DNA of 64,000 nt from Rotaria sp. Silwood1 (GCA_905250075.1 CAJNOP010000215.1:173158-237157); one strand, 5' to 3'. Positions 10,885 through 24,420 are shown, counted from the first letter of the stretch. Program-made: numbers and translations. Notes: generated by a model from the letters alone, not told the origin.

Positions 10885-11334
10885 TAGCTGTTGCAGAAAC
10901 CTTATTGCATGATAAGTTGAAATAATATTTATCATGGGTTGAACTCATTCAGTAGGTAAATTATGACTAATTAAAAAAAAATGCAAACATGTGTTTTAAA
11001 AATGTATCACAAGAACATGTGATGTCTCAAAATTAGTTTTTATGTATTTAGCCGTTTCTTTTTCTTACCATTCCGACGCCATGTGATAGCTTCCAGTTAC
11101 CTCTAACAAATACTACCATAAGAGGGAAAAGATCACGTATGTTCAAATCGTTCCATCGCTCTTCTTGATGCAAAGGTTACAGGAATAAACAGAGCATCCT
11201 GCACAAAAAGTGGACATTCGATTCATCTCTTCATAATATCGGCATATTAGAGGGGCCAAAACTCGATTTCTATGGTTATTTTATCAGTAGCTTTTCTGGA
11301 ACTGTTATGAGGAGTAATGGTTTAGCACCAGCAA

Positions 11335-11930
11335 CTATTGCTAATTTCAAAAAAGAAGGCGGATTGGTATTTTTTGAATAACGTCTGAACGCTTTGAATT
11401 AGAGACCTGCAGTTTTCACCATTGGAAAGAGGAGATGAAGACGCATCTAACTATATATAAAAACATTTTCTGCCTACTTTTCTAACAGTTTTAGTCAAAC
11501 GTTTTCAAAAGATTGCTTTTTTTCTCATACGTGAAAAAAAGTAATTTTTCGTCAAAAAACTACAAAAAGTTGAATTTTTTCCTTATTTTATTGAAAAAAA
11601 TCGGGTGTTAAATTGCATTCCAATGGCTAGGATATCTTAATAGTAGTGGTTAGGATTAGAATGTTTATATAATTTTCTAGCGCTTCATCTGGCGGTTCTA
11701 GCACACTCTTGAAATCAATAAAATAACATCGTGACCATGAGAGACATGCTGTTCTTCTAGAAGCTCTATGTAAAACTATTAGAAAAGTATCCAGAAAAAT
11801 GTTTTTATATATGGTTCGATGGGTCTTCATCGCCTCTTTCCAATGGTGAAAATTGCAGCCCTCTAACTCAATCCGTTCAGAAGTTATTCAAAAAATATCC
11901 ACCCGCCTTCTTGTTTGAAATGGGCAATAG
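11335..11930. mobile_element. Foldback element with arms of about 170 bp
   Basis: Left arm (11335-11505) starts CTATTGCTAATTTCAAA and right arm (11755-11930) ends with the complement of CTATTGCCCATTTCAAA. Internal blocks also pair, for example AGAAGGCGG, CACCATTGGAAAGAGG and AAACATTTTCTG with their complements. No coding capacity. No target duplication was recognised. Confidence 0.6.
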
Positions 11931-12462
11931 ATCATGTTTCACATTTTGATCCCCCAGGAATTTCGCTAATAGCTTTTTCATTTTAATAAATTAATAATAG
12001 AATTTTTGTTTATTTTTGAATAGTTTCCTTTATTTTAAATATATTAAAAGAATTATGTTGGGCTAGCGCTGTTAAGACTCAATAGAATTCTTTCTAAAAA
12101 GATCATATCAATTACTCAAAGATATTGGTTCATTAGTTTTTATAATTGTTTATGCACATTTAACAGAGCTTTAATTGAAATCAACCAGTATAGTATAGGC
12201 ACTTCTCATTCAATCAACACTCACTATATTGCACGTTGCCTACATTATGAGACCATGATCCATACTGTAATTCACGATTTAATTCCTTTGTGTCAATGAT
12301 TGTTTTAAAATAAAGACATTATTGTTTTATTTCTGTAGTGTACTTGAGGCCTAGCCAATAAAATAGATACAACGAAGTATACTAATGGGAGCCTCATTGA
12401 TGCTAGTCAAATTCCAAATCCAACTTTTTCGAATCTTCCATGAATTGTAAAAGGGGCACAAC

Positions 12463-12666
12463 ATGCCTGAAATGGTTCACAAAATACCGACTATTTTCTC
12501 TAACGGTATCCAAAAGGGTGTCGATGTCCGTGGAAAGAACAGTTATACCCTCGCTCGCAACTTCATTCACGTTCTTGACACAGTTGTATTAATAATTTTG
12601 AGCATCACTGTGTATGTTGTTGTTACTATTCCTGCATTTAGTTATAGAAGCTACTCACAGTATTGA
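12463..12666 (+). CDS. Possible small single-TM protein, unrecognised
   Basis: A 67-residue frame with a hydrophilic N-terminal half (VHKIPTIFSNGIQKGVDVRG) and one strongly hydrophobic segment (VVLIILSITVYVVVTIPAF) near residues 42-60. Base composition is less AT-rich than its surroundings, which is the only hint that it is coding. No family recognised and it could be a chance frame or a single exon. Confidence 0.22.
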   Translation: MPEMVHKIPTIFSNGIQKGVDVRGKNSYTLARNFIHVLDTVVLIILSITVYVVVTIPAFSYRSYSQY

Positions 12667-12869
12667 CAACAACTACCATAAAATTTTTTCTATGAGATGG
12701 AACTCTTTTCGATAGAATCTTTATTTATTCAAAAAAAAAATATGTAGGAAAATACGAGATATGGTTAAGAAAAAAAAAATTCTTAGATTGATTTCAAAAG
12801 GATAGGAGCCACACAAAGAATAGGATGACTGCAAAGGCAGTTATTTCAGAAAACAGTGAACTCAAGTAT

Positions 12870-15800
12870 ATCGCTCACTTCAAAAGAAAGCTTCAAAGTT
12901 GGTAACGTGAACAAAGATTGCACAAAAACTGAACGAACAGGACAATAATTGCTTTCCAATATAATATTCACTTCAAAGCATATTTACAGTTGCTGATGTG
13001 ATCGACGATTATATGACAAATAAATATTTTCGACAAGAGTCTTATTTGTATATATTGCTGACTTCGAACCCAAGCTTCACAGTAGGTGTCCTGATCAAGG
13101 ATCATATGACAAATAAATATTTTCAATAAGTGTCTTATTTGTATATATTGCTGACTTCAAACCCAAGCTTCGGAGTAGGTGACGTGATCAAGGATTATAC
13201 GGCAAATCAATATTTCCAAATAGTGTCTTATTTGTGTATATTGCTGACTTCAAACCCAGGCTTCGGAGTAGGTGAAGTAATCAAGGATCATATAACAAAT
13301 AAATATTTTCAATTAGTGTTTTGTTCGTGAATATTGCTGATTTCGAACCCCAGCTTCACACTAGGTGAAGTGATCAAGTATCATATGATAAATAAATATT
13401 TCCAAAAAATCTCTTGTTCTTGTATATTGCTGACTTGGAATACCAAGCTTCGGAATAGGTGACATAGTCAAGGATCATATGATACATAAATTATTTGAAC
13501 TAGGGTCCCATTCGACTATATTGCTGACTTGGAATCCAAGCTTTGCATTGGATGACGTGATCAAGGATCATATGATAAATAAATTATTTGAACTAGGAGT
13601 CTGTTCAACTATATTGCTGTCTTCGAATCCAAGCTTCGGAGTAGGTAACGTGATCAAGGATCATATGATAAATAAGTATTTCCAAATAGTGTCTTGTTTG
13701 TGTATATTGCTGACTTCGAACCGAAACTTCGGAGTAGGTGAAGTGATCAAGGATCATATGGCAAATAAATATTTCCATAAGTGTCTTGTTCGTGTATATT
13801 GCTGACTTCGAACCGAAGCTTTGCAGTCGATGACGTAATCAAGAACCATATCACAAATAAATTCTTTGAACTAGGATTCTGTTCAATTATATTGCTGACG
13901 TTTAAGCAAAGCATTATAACATGTGACATGAGCGAAGATCATATGACAAATGAAAAATTTTGACTACAATCCTATTTGAATATACTACTCACTTTGAAGT
14001 AAAATTTCGTAGTTGCTGACGTGAGTGAAAAAAGTTGCAAATGAATACTTCCTAGAAGGATTACGTTTCACTATATTGCTCACTTTGAAATAAGTTTCCC
14101 CGTCGGTAACGTGATTGGAGATCGTAGGAAAACTGAATGATCATGACAACAGTTGCATTCAAGTAGAATGCTAACCTTAAAGCAAAACTTTGCAGTTGAT
14201 GACATGAGTGAAGATTAAATGGCGAACGAATCATTTTCAAAACAGTTCATTTCACGCATATTGCCTCCGTGGAAGAAAAGCTATGAAATTGTTGACATGA
14301 GTGAAAATCACATGGCAGATGAATATTTCTGACCAGAGTCTTGTTTGAGTAATTGATCACTTCGAAGCAAATGTTTAAATGAAGTAGCGAGAACGAATAT
14401 TAAATGGCAAACGAATCATTGTCAAGACGGTTCATTTCAAGCATATTGCTTCCGTGGAAGAAAAGCTATGGAGTTGTTGACATGAGTGAAGATCACATGG
14501 TACATGAATATTTGCAAGCAGGGTTTTGTTTGAATGTATTGCTCGCTTCAAAGCAAATGTTTACATTTGATAACATGAGCAAAGATCACATCAAAAACAA
14601 ATGAGCGTGACAACAGTTGTGTTCAAGCAAAATGTTCACCTCGAAGCAACACATTTCTGTAGATGTCGGAATCCAAGATCATATGGTAAATGAAACATCT
14701 GGAAAAAGGATCGCTTGAACTATATTGTCCATTTGCAAGAAAAGTTTCGATTTTGTTGACATGAACGAAGATCATATTGTGAATGGATAGCTTTTAGTAC
14801 GACCTTGTGCCGGTATATTATTCGTTTCACAGCAAAATTTACGGTGGATAATGTGAGTGAAGTTCATATTGCAAATGAATACTTATGAGTAGGGTCCTAT
14901 CCGAGCACACTGCTCACTTCCAAGCAAGATTTTGCCACTGGTGTCGGCATCGAGGATCATATGGTAGATAAAACATCTAAATAAAGAGTAGCTTCAAGTA
15001 AATTGCTCACTTTACAGTAACGTTTCTGGCAAGTTATGTGAGTGCAAATGACATGGCAAATTATTACATTCTATTATGATTCTGTCCTAGGATATTGCTC
15101 GCTACCAACTAAGGTAGGCCGACGGTATCGGTATCAAAAATCATATGGTAAATAAAACATCTAAATAAAGAGTCGCTTCAAATAAATTGCTCGCCTTACA
15201 GAGAAATTTCCAGTTGGTAACATGAGCGAAGATCACGTTGCAAATTATTACACCCTAGTATGATCCTATACGAGCATACTGCTCACTTCGAAATACAGTC
15301 TACATTTGATAACGTTAGCAAAAATCATATGGCAAATGAATTCTTACTAGTGCCAGGGTGGGATTTCAGTATGTTGCTCACTACGAAGTAAGGCTTGATA
15401 GTTACTGCCGTGACCTACTATTACATGGCCATTGAATCATTTTTACTACGATTCACTTCATACATATTGTTCGCTTGAAAGAAAAGCATCGGAGCTGTTG
15501 ACATGAGCGAAGATAACATAAAAAATTAATACCCCATATAAGGAGCCTGTCCAAGCAAGTTGCTTCCTTCGAAGGTAAGGTTTACAAACGTCAACGTGGT
15601 CGAAGATCACATAGCAAACGAATATTTTAAATAACGGTTCGCGTCATATATATCGACCATTAGAAAATACAGATATGCATTTCGCAACTAAACTAAAGAC
15701 CACATAGCAAATGAATGAACTATACAACTACTCTATCCAAGTTTATGGATCACTTTGACGGAAAATTTTGCACCTGGTGAGGCAATAAAAAGATCACCAG

Positions 15801-18800
15801 ATAAGTAGATACCTGTTAGGAACATCTTGTTCCAGTATATTGATCATTTCGAATCAAACATTTGCAGTTGCTACAGCTAATAATTCACACGTGACAAATC
15901 AATAGATTTTAGTAGAATCCTGTTTGAGAATGTTCCACGCTTCGAAGAAACGACTTTTAGATAGTTAGGCGAGGAACTATCACTTGGCACATGAATTGCT
16001 CCTAGAAGAATTCTGTTCTAGTATGTTGATAACTTCAAAATAAAGCTTCTCACTTAGTGATGTAACTACACATCATATGACCAATAAATTTTGTAACTAG
16101 AGTCTACTTCGAGTATATTGCTCATTGCCAAACAATTGTTGAAGTTGTTGACGTCATGTTGGATCACATTGCAAATGAAAGCATTTCAGAAGGATCACTT
16201 TCGAGTATACTATTTACTTCCTATCAAACGTTTTCAATTGGTCATTCTAACAAGCATAACATGAGGAATGAAAATTTATCATAAAAGCTCCGTTCGTGTC
16301 AACTGTTCACTTCGAATCGATACTTGAATTTTGTGACTTAATCAAAGATCGTAAGATGAATGCATCTCATTTAGTTTCTCTTGGCATATATTACTCACTA
16401 TAAAGCAAAGTTTTCAATTGGTAATGTCATTGAAGTTCATATGACAAACGAACAACTCTTACAAAGTTCTTGTCCAAACGTATTACTCACTGCAAGCCAA
16501 TCTTTGAAGTTATTCATGTAATTATAGATGACATGAAGGATTGAATAATTCTCAGCAGAGTTTTTTCCGAGAAAATTGCTCATTTTGAGGCGAAGTTTGA
16601 ACTTGCTATCTGACCGAAGATCGCATCGCATATGATTACTTTTCAGAAATGACCCGTGTTTGAGTATATTAGTAATTTTAAATGATATTTTGAAGGTGTT
16701 CTCGTGCTGAAAGATCACATGTCGAAGAAATACCGCTTATTAGGATCATGTCCAACTGTCTATCTCGATTCCAAACAAAGTGTGCAGCTGATGAGAAAAT
16801 GAAAAATTTCATGACCAATGAATAAGCTTTACAATAATTGTGTTCAATTTTGCGCTAACTTTTACGTAAAGCTGTGGAAATTGTGCCTTCATCGAAGATC
16901 AGATGGCAAAGGAACAATTGACACCATTGTCTGTTTCACTATATTGCTCATTATGACAAAGACTTTTCAGTTCGTAAAGTGATCGTCGAATGCATAGCAA
17001 ATGAGCGTATCTCAGAAGGGACTCGTTCGTGTATAATGCTCATTTTCATGCAGAATTTATCGGTTGGTAACGCAGTCGAAGATCATGCGCCCGGTCAATA
17101 CTTCTCAACAGCCTCTTCCTCAAGAATATTTCTCACTTGAAAGCAAAGCGTGAATTAGATAACGCTATGAAAGCTGATATGACGAAAGAATTCTCGCCAG
17201 TAAGGTCCGATTCGAGCATATTACACACTGTGAAGTAAAGTTTCAAGTTGATGATGCGATCGTACGACACAGTGAGAATGAATTCTTGTAAGAAGGGTGC
17301 TGTTCGAGCTTACTATTCATTCCAAAGCAAAATTTGACGTTGTTATCTTCATGAAATATTACAATGCGAAATGAATACATCATACAAAGTTCCGGTCCTA
17401 GCATTTCGCTCACTTGAAGCCAATGTTTAATGCTGGTAACATGATTCTACGTCAGTTGGCTAATGAACATCTTTGACAAAGTCTCTGTTCGAGCATTTCT
17501 CTCAGTCGCGACACAGTTTGAAGTTGTTGAAGTGGTCAAAGAGAGCATACCAAATGAATATCTCTTATAAAGTGTCTGTCTGAGCACATTGCTAACCTCG
17601 ATGTAAAGTGTACAATTCGTAACCTGCTCAATGCTCACATGACACATAAATACATCTGAGCAAGATTCTATATTTAAGTATACTTCTCGCTGTGAAGCAA
17701 AGTCTGATGTTAGTGACGTGATCGACAATCAGAAGACACATGAGTTATTCTTTAAAAGTTTCTGTCTGAGCATATTGCTCACTACAGAGGAAAGTTTCAC
17801 GCTAATAACGTGATCAAAGATAACATGATGCATGAATGCTTTTCAGCAGGATGCATTTCAAGTTTATTGCTCACTTCAAAGAAAACGTTAAGGGTGTTGA
17901 TTTGATCGAAGATGACATAGCAAATGTATGCGCTACAGAAGAGTACATTTCGAGTTTATTGCTCACTTCAAAATAAAGTTTGAAGGCGTTGATTTGATCA
18001 AAGATGACATGGCGAATGAATGCTCGTCAGAAGGATTGGATTCGAGCATATTGCTACATGTGAAGCAAAGTTTGAGATGCATAATTTGATCAAAGATGGC
18101 ATGGCGAATGTATGTTCTTCATTAAGATCCGATTCGAGTATATTGCTCACTTCAAAATAAAGTTCGCAGTGCATAATTTGATCAAAGATGACATGGAGAA
18201 CGAATACTCTTCAGAAGGATCAGATTCGAGCACATGGCGACATGCGAAGCAATTTTTGGAGTGTGTAATTTGATCAAAGATGACATGAAGAATGAATGTT
18301 ATTCAGAAGAGTCAGATTCGAGCATATTACTACATGCGAAGCAAAGTTTGCAGTGCATAATTAGATCGAAGATCGCACGTCACATGAACTCTTGGTACCA
18401 TAGTCATGTTGAAGTATATTACTCAGTTTGAACGAAAATGTTGTAACTGCTAAGAACCGATATGATCGCATCACACACGAATGAACGTAACAAGGGCTAT
18501 GTTTTACCATGGTGTTTACTTCGAAGGAAAGCTTGGTGTTGCTAACCTGATCAACGATCATATGGAAAATGAGTACTTCTCATAAGGGTCCAATTCAAAT
18601 ATACTGTTCACTTAGAAGGAAAGTTAAAAATTGGTGATTTAATGAAAGAAAACATGCTGAATGCATGTTTCTCACGATGATTCTTTTCTTATATATGTCT
18701 CACTTTGAAGTTAATCTTTAGAGTTCAGAGAGCAGTTAAGGATCATATGGTAGAGGAATTACTGTGACAATAATTATTCTGTACGAATATAGTGCCATTT

Positions 18801-18895
18801 TGAACTAGATTTTTAAATTTCTTAAGATCGTTAAATATTGTATGGTACATGTGTGACCAGAACAAGCATTCTGTTTTAGTATTTTACTCTTTTCG
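12870..18895. repeat. 93-bp satellite array, about 64 units
   Basis: A core of the type GATCAAGGATCATATGACAA recurs at a spacing of 93 bp. Core starts at 13093, 13186, 13279, 13372, 13466, 13559, 13652 and 13745 give spacings of 93 or 94. Each unit also has TATATTGCTGACTTCGAA and AAATAAATATTT blocks. Units are most alike between about 13000 and 13900 and steadily diverge toward 18900, where only the ATTGCTCACTT and GATCA/CATGG words remain. 93 bp is 31 codons, so short frames show a 31-residue period, but stops occur in every frame and no frame exceeds 108 codons. Not a gene as it stands. Confidence 0.9.
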
Positions 18896-18966
18896 ATGAA
18901 GGATTTTGTTTACGTTCATACACTCTGGATGTACATTACAAATAAACAGCATTTATATGGTGGAAG

Positions 18967-19551
18967 TGTTGTTGTTGTTGTTGTTGTTTTTGTTGTTGTC
19001 GTTGTTGTTGTCGTTGTTGTTGTTGATGTTGTTGTTGTTGTCGTTGTTGTTGTTGTTGTCGTTGTTGTTGTTGATGTTGTTGTTGTTGATGTTGTCGTTG
19101 TTGTAGTTGTTGTCGTTGTCGTTGTTGTTATTGTCGTCGTTGTTGTTGTTGCCGTTGTTGTCGTTGTCGTTGTCGTTATTGTTGTTGTTGTTGTTGCTGT
19201 TGTAGTTGTAGTTGTTGTTATTGTTGTTGTTGTAGTAGTAGTTGCTGTGGTTGTCGTTGTCGTTGTTGTTGTTGTTGTCGTAGTTGTTGTTGTCGTCGTC
19301 ATTGTTGTTGTTGTAGTTGTTGTTGTCGTTGTTGTCGTTGTTGTTATTGTTGTTGTTGTCATTGTTGTTGTTGTCGTTGTTGTCGTTGTTGTTGTTGTTA
19401 TAGTTGTTGTTGTAGTTGTTGCCGTTGTTGTCGTTGTTGTTGTTGTTATAGTTGTTGTAGTTGTAGTTGTAGTTGTAGTTGTTGTCGTTGTTGTTGTTGT
19501 TGTCGCTGTTGTTGCTGTCGTTGCAGTAGTAGCAGTTGTTGCTGTTGTTGC
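18967..19551. repeat. GTT/GTC trinucleotide array, about 195 triplets
   Basis: Almost uninterrupted GTT with GTC, GTA, GCT and ATT variants over 585 bp. It directly follows the 93-bp satellite. It keeps all forward frames open (poly-Val or poly-Leu) and the reverse open (poly-Thr), which explains the long frames here without implying a gene. Confidence 0.92.
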
Positions 19552-20065
19552 TAAAATCACAAATATGGTGAAAATAACGTTAGCTATTCATTCAATACTC
19601 TAACGACACAAATAGCAGAGCTACGATGAAAACATTTTTACTTGCACTTTGCGTACTTTTCGAATAAAAGTACAAGTACAAGTATTCATTAAGTGCGCTT
19701 GGTACTTATTCTTGTACTTGGAGACAAACACTTTCGTACTTAGGCTTAAATAGGTACAAAAACTTGTATATTGTAGATACTTTAACTTGAAATACGAAGC
19801 AATGTCTTTTGGCGTATCTGAAGTATCTTTCTGAACACTTCACTATTGCTTTCAACGAAAGACTTGTCAAATATTAAAGTCTATTAGCTTAAGTAGTTGA
19901 ACTGTTTACTAAATATGTACATGAACTAAATAAGAATTAGAACAAATTTCGGCTTCTGCTTGTTGTTCAAAACCCAAGATCCTTTTATAGACGCTTGTTT
20001 ACATTTCAGATGCATTGCATTAGGAATAATAAATGTTCAATTTAGAAACAGCTAGATGGTATATG

Positions 20066-21440
20066 CAGTGCGAAGCACGAATCTTGAATTTTCGAAGAAA
20101 AGAATATTTCATAAAAACGAATATTCGATTTCACGATCCAACAGATATCATTTTTCTCATGACGACATTGTCTTTTTATTGGAATCATGGTTTTTCCTGT
20201 TCTTGTGAATTCTAAAATTCACATTTCGACCCAACAGCTGATTAAAATTTCAAACCATTTGTAAAGTATCCATTGGGAAATTCATTACTAGGAGAACTCT
20301 ATCAAAGCGTATCAACATGTTGTTTATGAATGATATCGATTGATCTTTTTATTTTCTGAATGATTCATTATCTATAATTAGCTGTATTCAGAGCTGTCTT
20401 CTATTTATATAAGCAAGGAGAGTGGCGCCTAACTTTTCTTGATGATGTCATTTTAAGTATCTTTAGGCTAAATTCTTTCAAAATCGTCTTTTTGGGAGGT
20501 TATTTGTGAGCGAACGGAATATCCTATAGATGATATGAAAAAAAAATGGTAGCAGTTCAATCTCGATACTTTCACTTCATGTTTCAACGAAATTTTTCTG
20601 ACTTTCCGTTTTCAAGATCATCACGTCACCAAATGATAAGTTTTGATGCGTACATCTAGTAAGACTAGATGGCATCTCGACAGAGTCGAGAATGCGAAAT
20701 AAGGTGCGAACTACGACTATCGATTATGCGAAACAATCGAATTTCCGACTAAAACGAATAATCGACGCCAGGATCAATGTCGAATGGTATTTCTCATCAA
20801 GTTGTTTACGTTCTATCAAAAATAGACGTTAGTGTCTCGGTCGTTGTGAATCGAAAAAGTTACCTTTCATCAATCAGCAGATCAAAACTTGATGTGAGCT
20901 GGAAAGTAGCCATACTGAAATTCATCACAATGAGAACTCTATGAATGCCTACACACATGCTTCTAAAGAACGCTCTTGATTGATAGTATAATTATCGATG
21001 ATTCATTATCTATTATCAGCTGTATTCACAGCTGTCTGATAAATATGCAAACAGAGAGGCAGCTAGCTTTTGCTGCTATCTTCATTTTAATTATTTCAAA
21101 ATGAGGAAACGACAAAGCTCTAAAGCATTGGTGTTTTTCGGATGCTATTTGTACACGAACGGAACCTCATTATGAAATTGAATAACAGATGTTTTCGATT
21201 CGATCTCGACACTTTCATCTTACGCTTGAAGGAATATTTTCTGACTTTCGGTTCCCGAGGTCACTGCGACACAAAATGCTAAGTTATTTGTGTATGTCTA
21301 GATAGACATAAATTAAAAAAACCCGCAACGCAGTCCTATAATGTGCTTCGCATCTTAAAAATCAGATGGTGTTCGAGATTCTCTCGAATAAGAAATGCGG
21401 TGCGAAATATGAATCTCAAGTTCTTGGAACAAAACGACGT
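20066..21440. repeat. Two diverged direct tandem repeats of about 635-690 bp
   Basis: Unit starts are marked by GTGCGAA at 20068, 20703 and 21391. Shared blocks include TGATTCATTATCTAT(A/T)AT(T/C)AGC, ACGAACGGAA, TCGA(T/C)ACTTTCA and the unit end CATTCGAGAATGCGAAAT-like words. The second unit is longer. Purpose unknown; no frame of interest inside. Confidence 0.55.
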
Positions 21441-21444
21441 TTCG

Positions 21445-22594
21445 TAAAAAAAGAAAAATCAATTGTCAGGTCAATGGCGATCGTTGTTTCAAGAGAGAGA
21501 CAGAGAGTGGTAGTCAATTTAGAGATGAGAAACTAAAAATACCCGGATGGAGAGTAATGAGGAAAAGAAAATGTCATTCATGCTTCGTCGGCTGTGGTAA
21601 CAGCATTCTTCGTACTCGACTGCTTGCCGTAAGGCCAATAGAGGGTGTGAGTATGAATCAGTGTAGGAGTGTATCGGGGTTAATGTGATTGGATAAAGTT
21701 CTTCGCAAACGCAACCATATCGGCACCAATATGCTCATATTCCAAAGCTAATTCACTCACACAGCTACAGTTCACCCGAAAACATCGAATAAGCGAGTTT
21801 TCGGATACAAGTATTTCCCGCTAGTCATTTTAGCAGCCATCAGAATTATCTGAAAGTTTCAACTGAAATGAGTGCTTGTCTGAAAAATAATCAGGTACTA
21901 AAAAATCTTCTATTTGCCCAAAGACTCAGCTCATATGTTCTTGTGCTTTCTGGGGCGGCTTACAAGCAAAAGTTAGATACCGAAATTCATTCATTCGAGT
22001 TTTTTCCAAAAACATAGTAATACGATGGTAAGTCTATTCAGAAAGCATATGCAGACAAATCGTTGCAATATTCGAATATTCTCCTTGTACTCTACATACT
22101 CCGTAAGATATTAGCTCAAAGACGATGGTACATCTAGAGAGATTTTCTGATACGAAAAGTCGGAAATCTGGTATTTTAGCTTGTATTTGTCAGTGTTAGA
22201 TGTGATATCAGTCTTTTTCTCAATTCAATGATTCTCTTGAACAGAACAAACAAGATTGCATTTAATGATCATATTCTCACTTGTGCTCAAAAGTGTGCAG
22301 TTCATTAAGAATACTAGAAAGAAATACACTCACGCCTATTCTACCCTCATTCCTATCATATTCCGCAGTTACATACAACTGAGCATTTCCAATTATCTTC
22401 ATTCGTCCAGAAGGGAATAGAGCATATTTTAATACCTATTTCAGAAACAAGAGTTTTTCTAGGAAGTGGATTAAAAAGCCTTGTGTAGTAATGCAAAGGA
22501 ATTATAAAATATTACTCCGACTTTTGGTCTTTTGTGCAATGCAAGTTTTGACGCAGAAAATAAATGGAAACATTTCTTTCAATTTACAGCAAAG
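21445..22594. other. Intergenic stretch without recognised feature
   Basis: No gene, RNA or repeat could be supported. It should include the 3' untranslated region of the small membrane protein gene on the minus strand. Confidence 0.4.
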
Positions 22595-23023
22595 TTAAGT
22601 GACATATTTACTATTTATCATTTGCATGGTGGTGTCTTGAGATGAAATTTTTGATGTTAACCATAGAGATATAACGATAGCCAAAACTAAGCCACCTATA
22701 AGAACTCCCATTAGCAGACCTCGACAAAATAATGATTTTAATAAATCAACTTTGTCTAGCAGCCATAACATTCTGCTCCTGAAATATCGAAGCATCGATG
22801 TAAAAGAACTATCGAGATAGATTATCAATTATACTGACCTTTGTCGGTCGTCGTTGTATTCGGTTTGTGTGCTACGATGGTGCTGAAGAGTAACAGATGA
22901 AATGTTACTGGTCAGACCACTCTTTGGGCCCATCATCCTAAGCGAACGACTATACTGTGTAGTTTTGGATTCCGGCGTTTCGCAGTCAACCCAATGTGAC
23001 CGTTGTGTATTCCAATCGCTCAT
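22595..23023 (-). CDS. Small single-TM protein of unknown function, two exons, 122 residues
   Basis: Exon 1 is 23023-22839 and exon 2 is 22778-22595, joined across a 60-bp intron (GTCAGT ... TTTCAG), a size usual in bdelloids. The join converts two short frames into one 122-residue protein. The N-terminal ~70 residues are polar and rich in Ser, Thr, Arg and Gln. A long hydrophobic helix (LLMGVLIGGLVLAIVISLWL) lies near residues 81-101, followed by a short tail ending SKYVT. Positive charge before the helix suggests a cytoplasmic N-terminus. No signal peptide, catalytic motif or family was recognised. Confidence 0.6.
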
Positions 23024-23382
23024 TATCGGTGTTGTTCTCTTCGCCTAAGAAAATTCTGAGACAAAATTGAGATTAGTGCTTTCTCTATCGAGTTTAAGTT
23101 GGTAGACGGCTCAAAAAGAATAGCGCCGTCGGTTTTTGCACGATGTCGCAGCCGATTTTGATTGTTTATAGTTTCAATTTTATCAAGAAAATACGGCGCA
23201 TAGTCACAAATGACAACTTCAGATTTTACCTCATAAACACAGTTTCTACTTTTTAAAACATATGTTCCGTGAGGTAGCCACCATAACCAGCTGGCGAGTT
23301 TCTTTGACTTTCTATTTATTTATCTCAAAGGAAGGATCTTCTTTGCCTTTGCTCTAATCCGAAATATTAGATCACTTCATGT

Positions 23383-23532
23383 TGTGAGTGTGGATGTGGG
23401 TGTGGGCGTGGGCGTGAATGTGTGGGTGTGGGTGTGTGGGTGTGGGTGTGTGGGTGCGGGTGTGGGTGTAGGTGGGTCTTTCCGTTATCCGCACTTCACA
23501 CCCACACCCACATCCAGCACAGGCCCACATCC
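23383..23532. repeat. TGTGGG-type hairpin, long
   Basis: An 85-bp G arm made of TGTGGG and near variants (GTGGGCGTGGGCG, GTGTGGGTGCGGG) is followed by a loop of about 25 bases (GGGTCTTTCCGTTATCCGC) and a C arm CACACCCACACCCACATCC. One of the best examples of the family. Confidence 0.75.
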
Positions 23533-23539
23533 ATATAAT

Positions 23540-24420
23540 TTTTGAGGTCTACAAAATCGACCAGCTCGCAATAAAATAACCCACGGCATGAAGCACTCAA
23601 AATTCGATCGCTATGGATACTTTGATGAACAATGCGTTATAGTCACATTATCGCGGCATGATAATAACAGATTCTTTCCTTTCATAATCAATTCTATTAG
23701 AAACTGTCATTTTGAATTATTGTGATGAATTTGAGCCAGGGAATCTGGCCTAGTGATGCATAAAATGACAAACCCGACGAATTGGGTGGGATTCCGAAGA
23801 TGAAATCAGAACGATGCCTGTTGTCGGACGAGCAGCTGATTACAGTTATCGAACACGTCGTGATCTACAAAATGTACCTATTGGGATCCTATTTTTCGTG
23901 AATTCATGAGACTAAATTGGAAATATTACGTTAAAACAGTACCGACGTGTAGACTGACTAATAGGCAAAGTCTATGTAATTTACTGCTGGCTCATTTGCT
24001 CGATCAGAAAATTTCCTACAGGTATAGACTAAGTAATACTCTTTGTTCTACCCATCAAAATCTGAACCTACTGTGTTCATTTTTAAGGATCCTTAAAGAT
24101 TCTAAAAAGCTTACCATGCCTTACAAAATTCAGTGGGATCATCGATTATTCCGAGTGGAAGTATATAACATCTTGATGAGAAACTACAACTTGTTTCTAT
24201 TACCGAGAACCAAGGGGAAACAAACTGATTTCTGCGCTAGAAATCATTAGAAATCACTAGAAATCAATGGAAATTATTTTATGTCACAGAAGATCTCCAA
24301 TAATAAAATTGAAAAGTAAAACCCTGATTTCTATTGAGTTCTCATCATTTTTTTCATTTCGAAGCATTTTTCGATGATTCCTATTGATTCACGATGAACA
24401 AATAAAAATTGATTTCCAGT
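23540..24420. other. Stretch without supported gene; short AGAAATCA repeats at the end
   Basis: One forward frame of 114 codons (23906-24250) has no recognisable family and is not called. From 24235 short direct repeats TAGAAATCA and, further on, inverted copies TGATTTCTATTGA occur, a small palindrome of unknown origin. Confidence 0.35.

Noticed and set aside
12960-18870. Regular repeats that could be taken for a CRISPR array or a repeat-protein gene
   Set aside because: The 93-bp unit has no alternation of fixed repeats and unique spacers, the genome is eukaryotic, and stops occur in all frames.
18896-19603. Long frames on both strands (poly-Val forward, poly-Thr reverse)
   Set aside because: They are produced by the GTT/GTC array; no start context, splice signal or non-repetitive domain supports a gene.
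23906-24250. 114-codon forward frame
   Set aside because: No recognised family, ordinary composition, no splice partners; likely chance.
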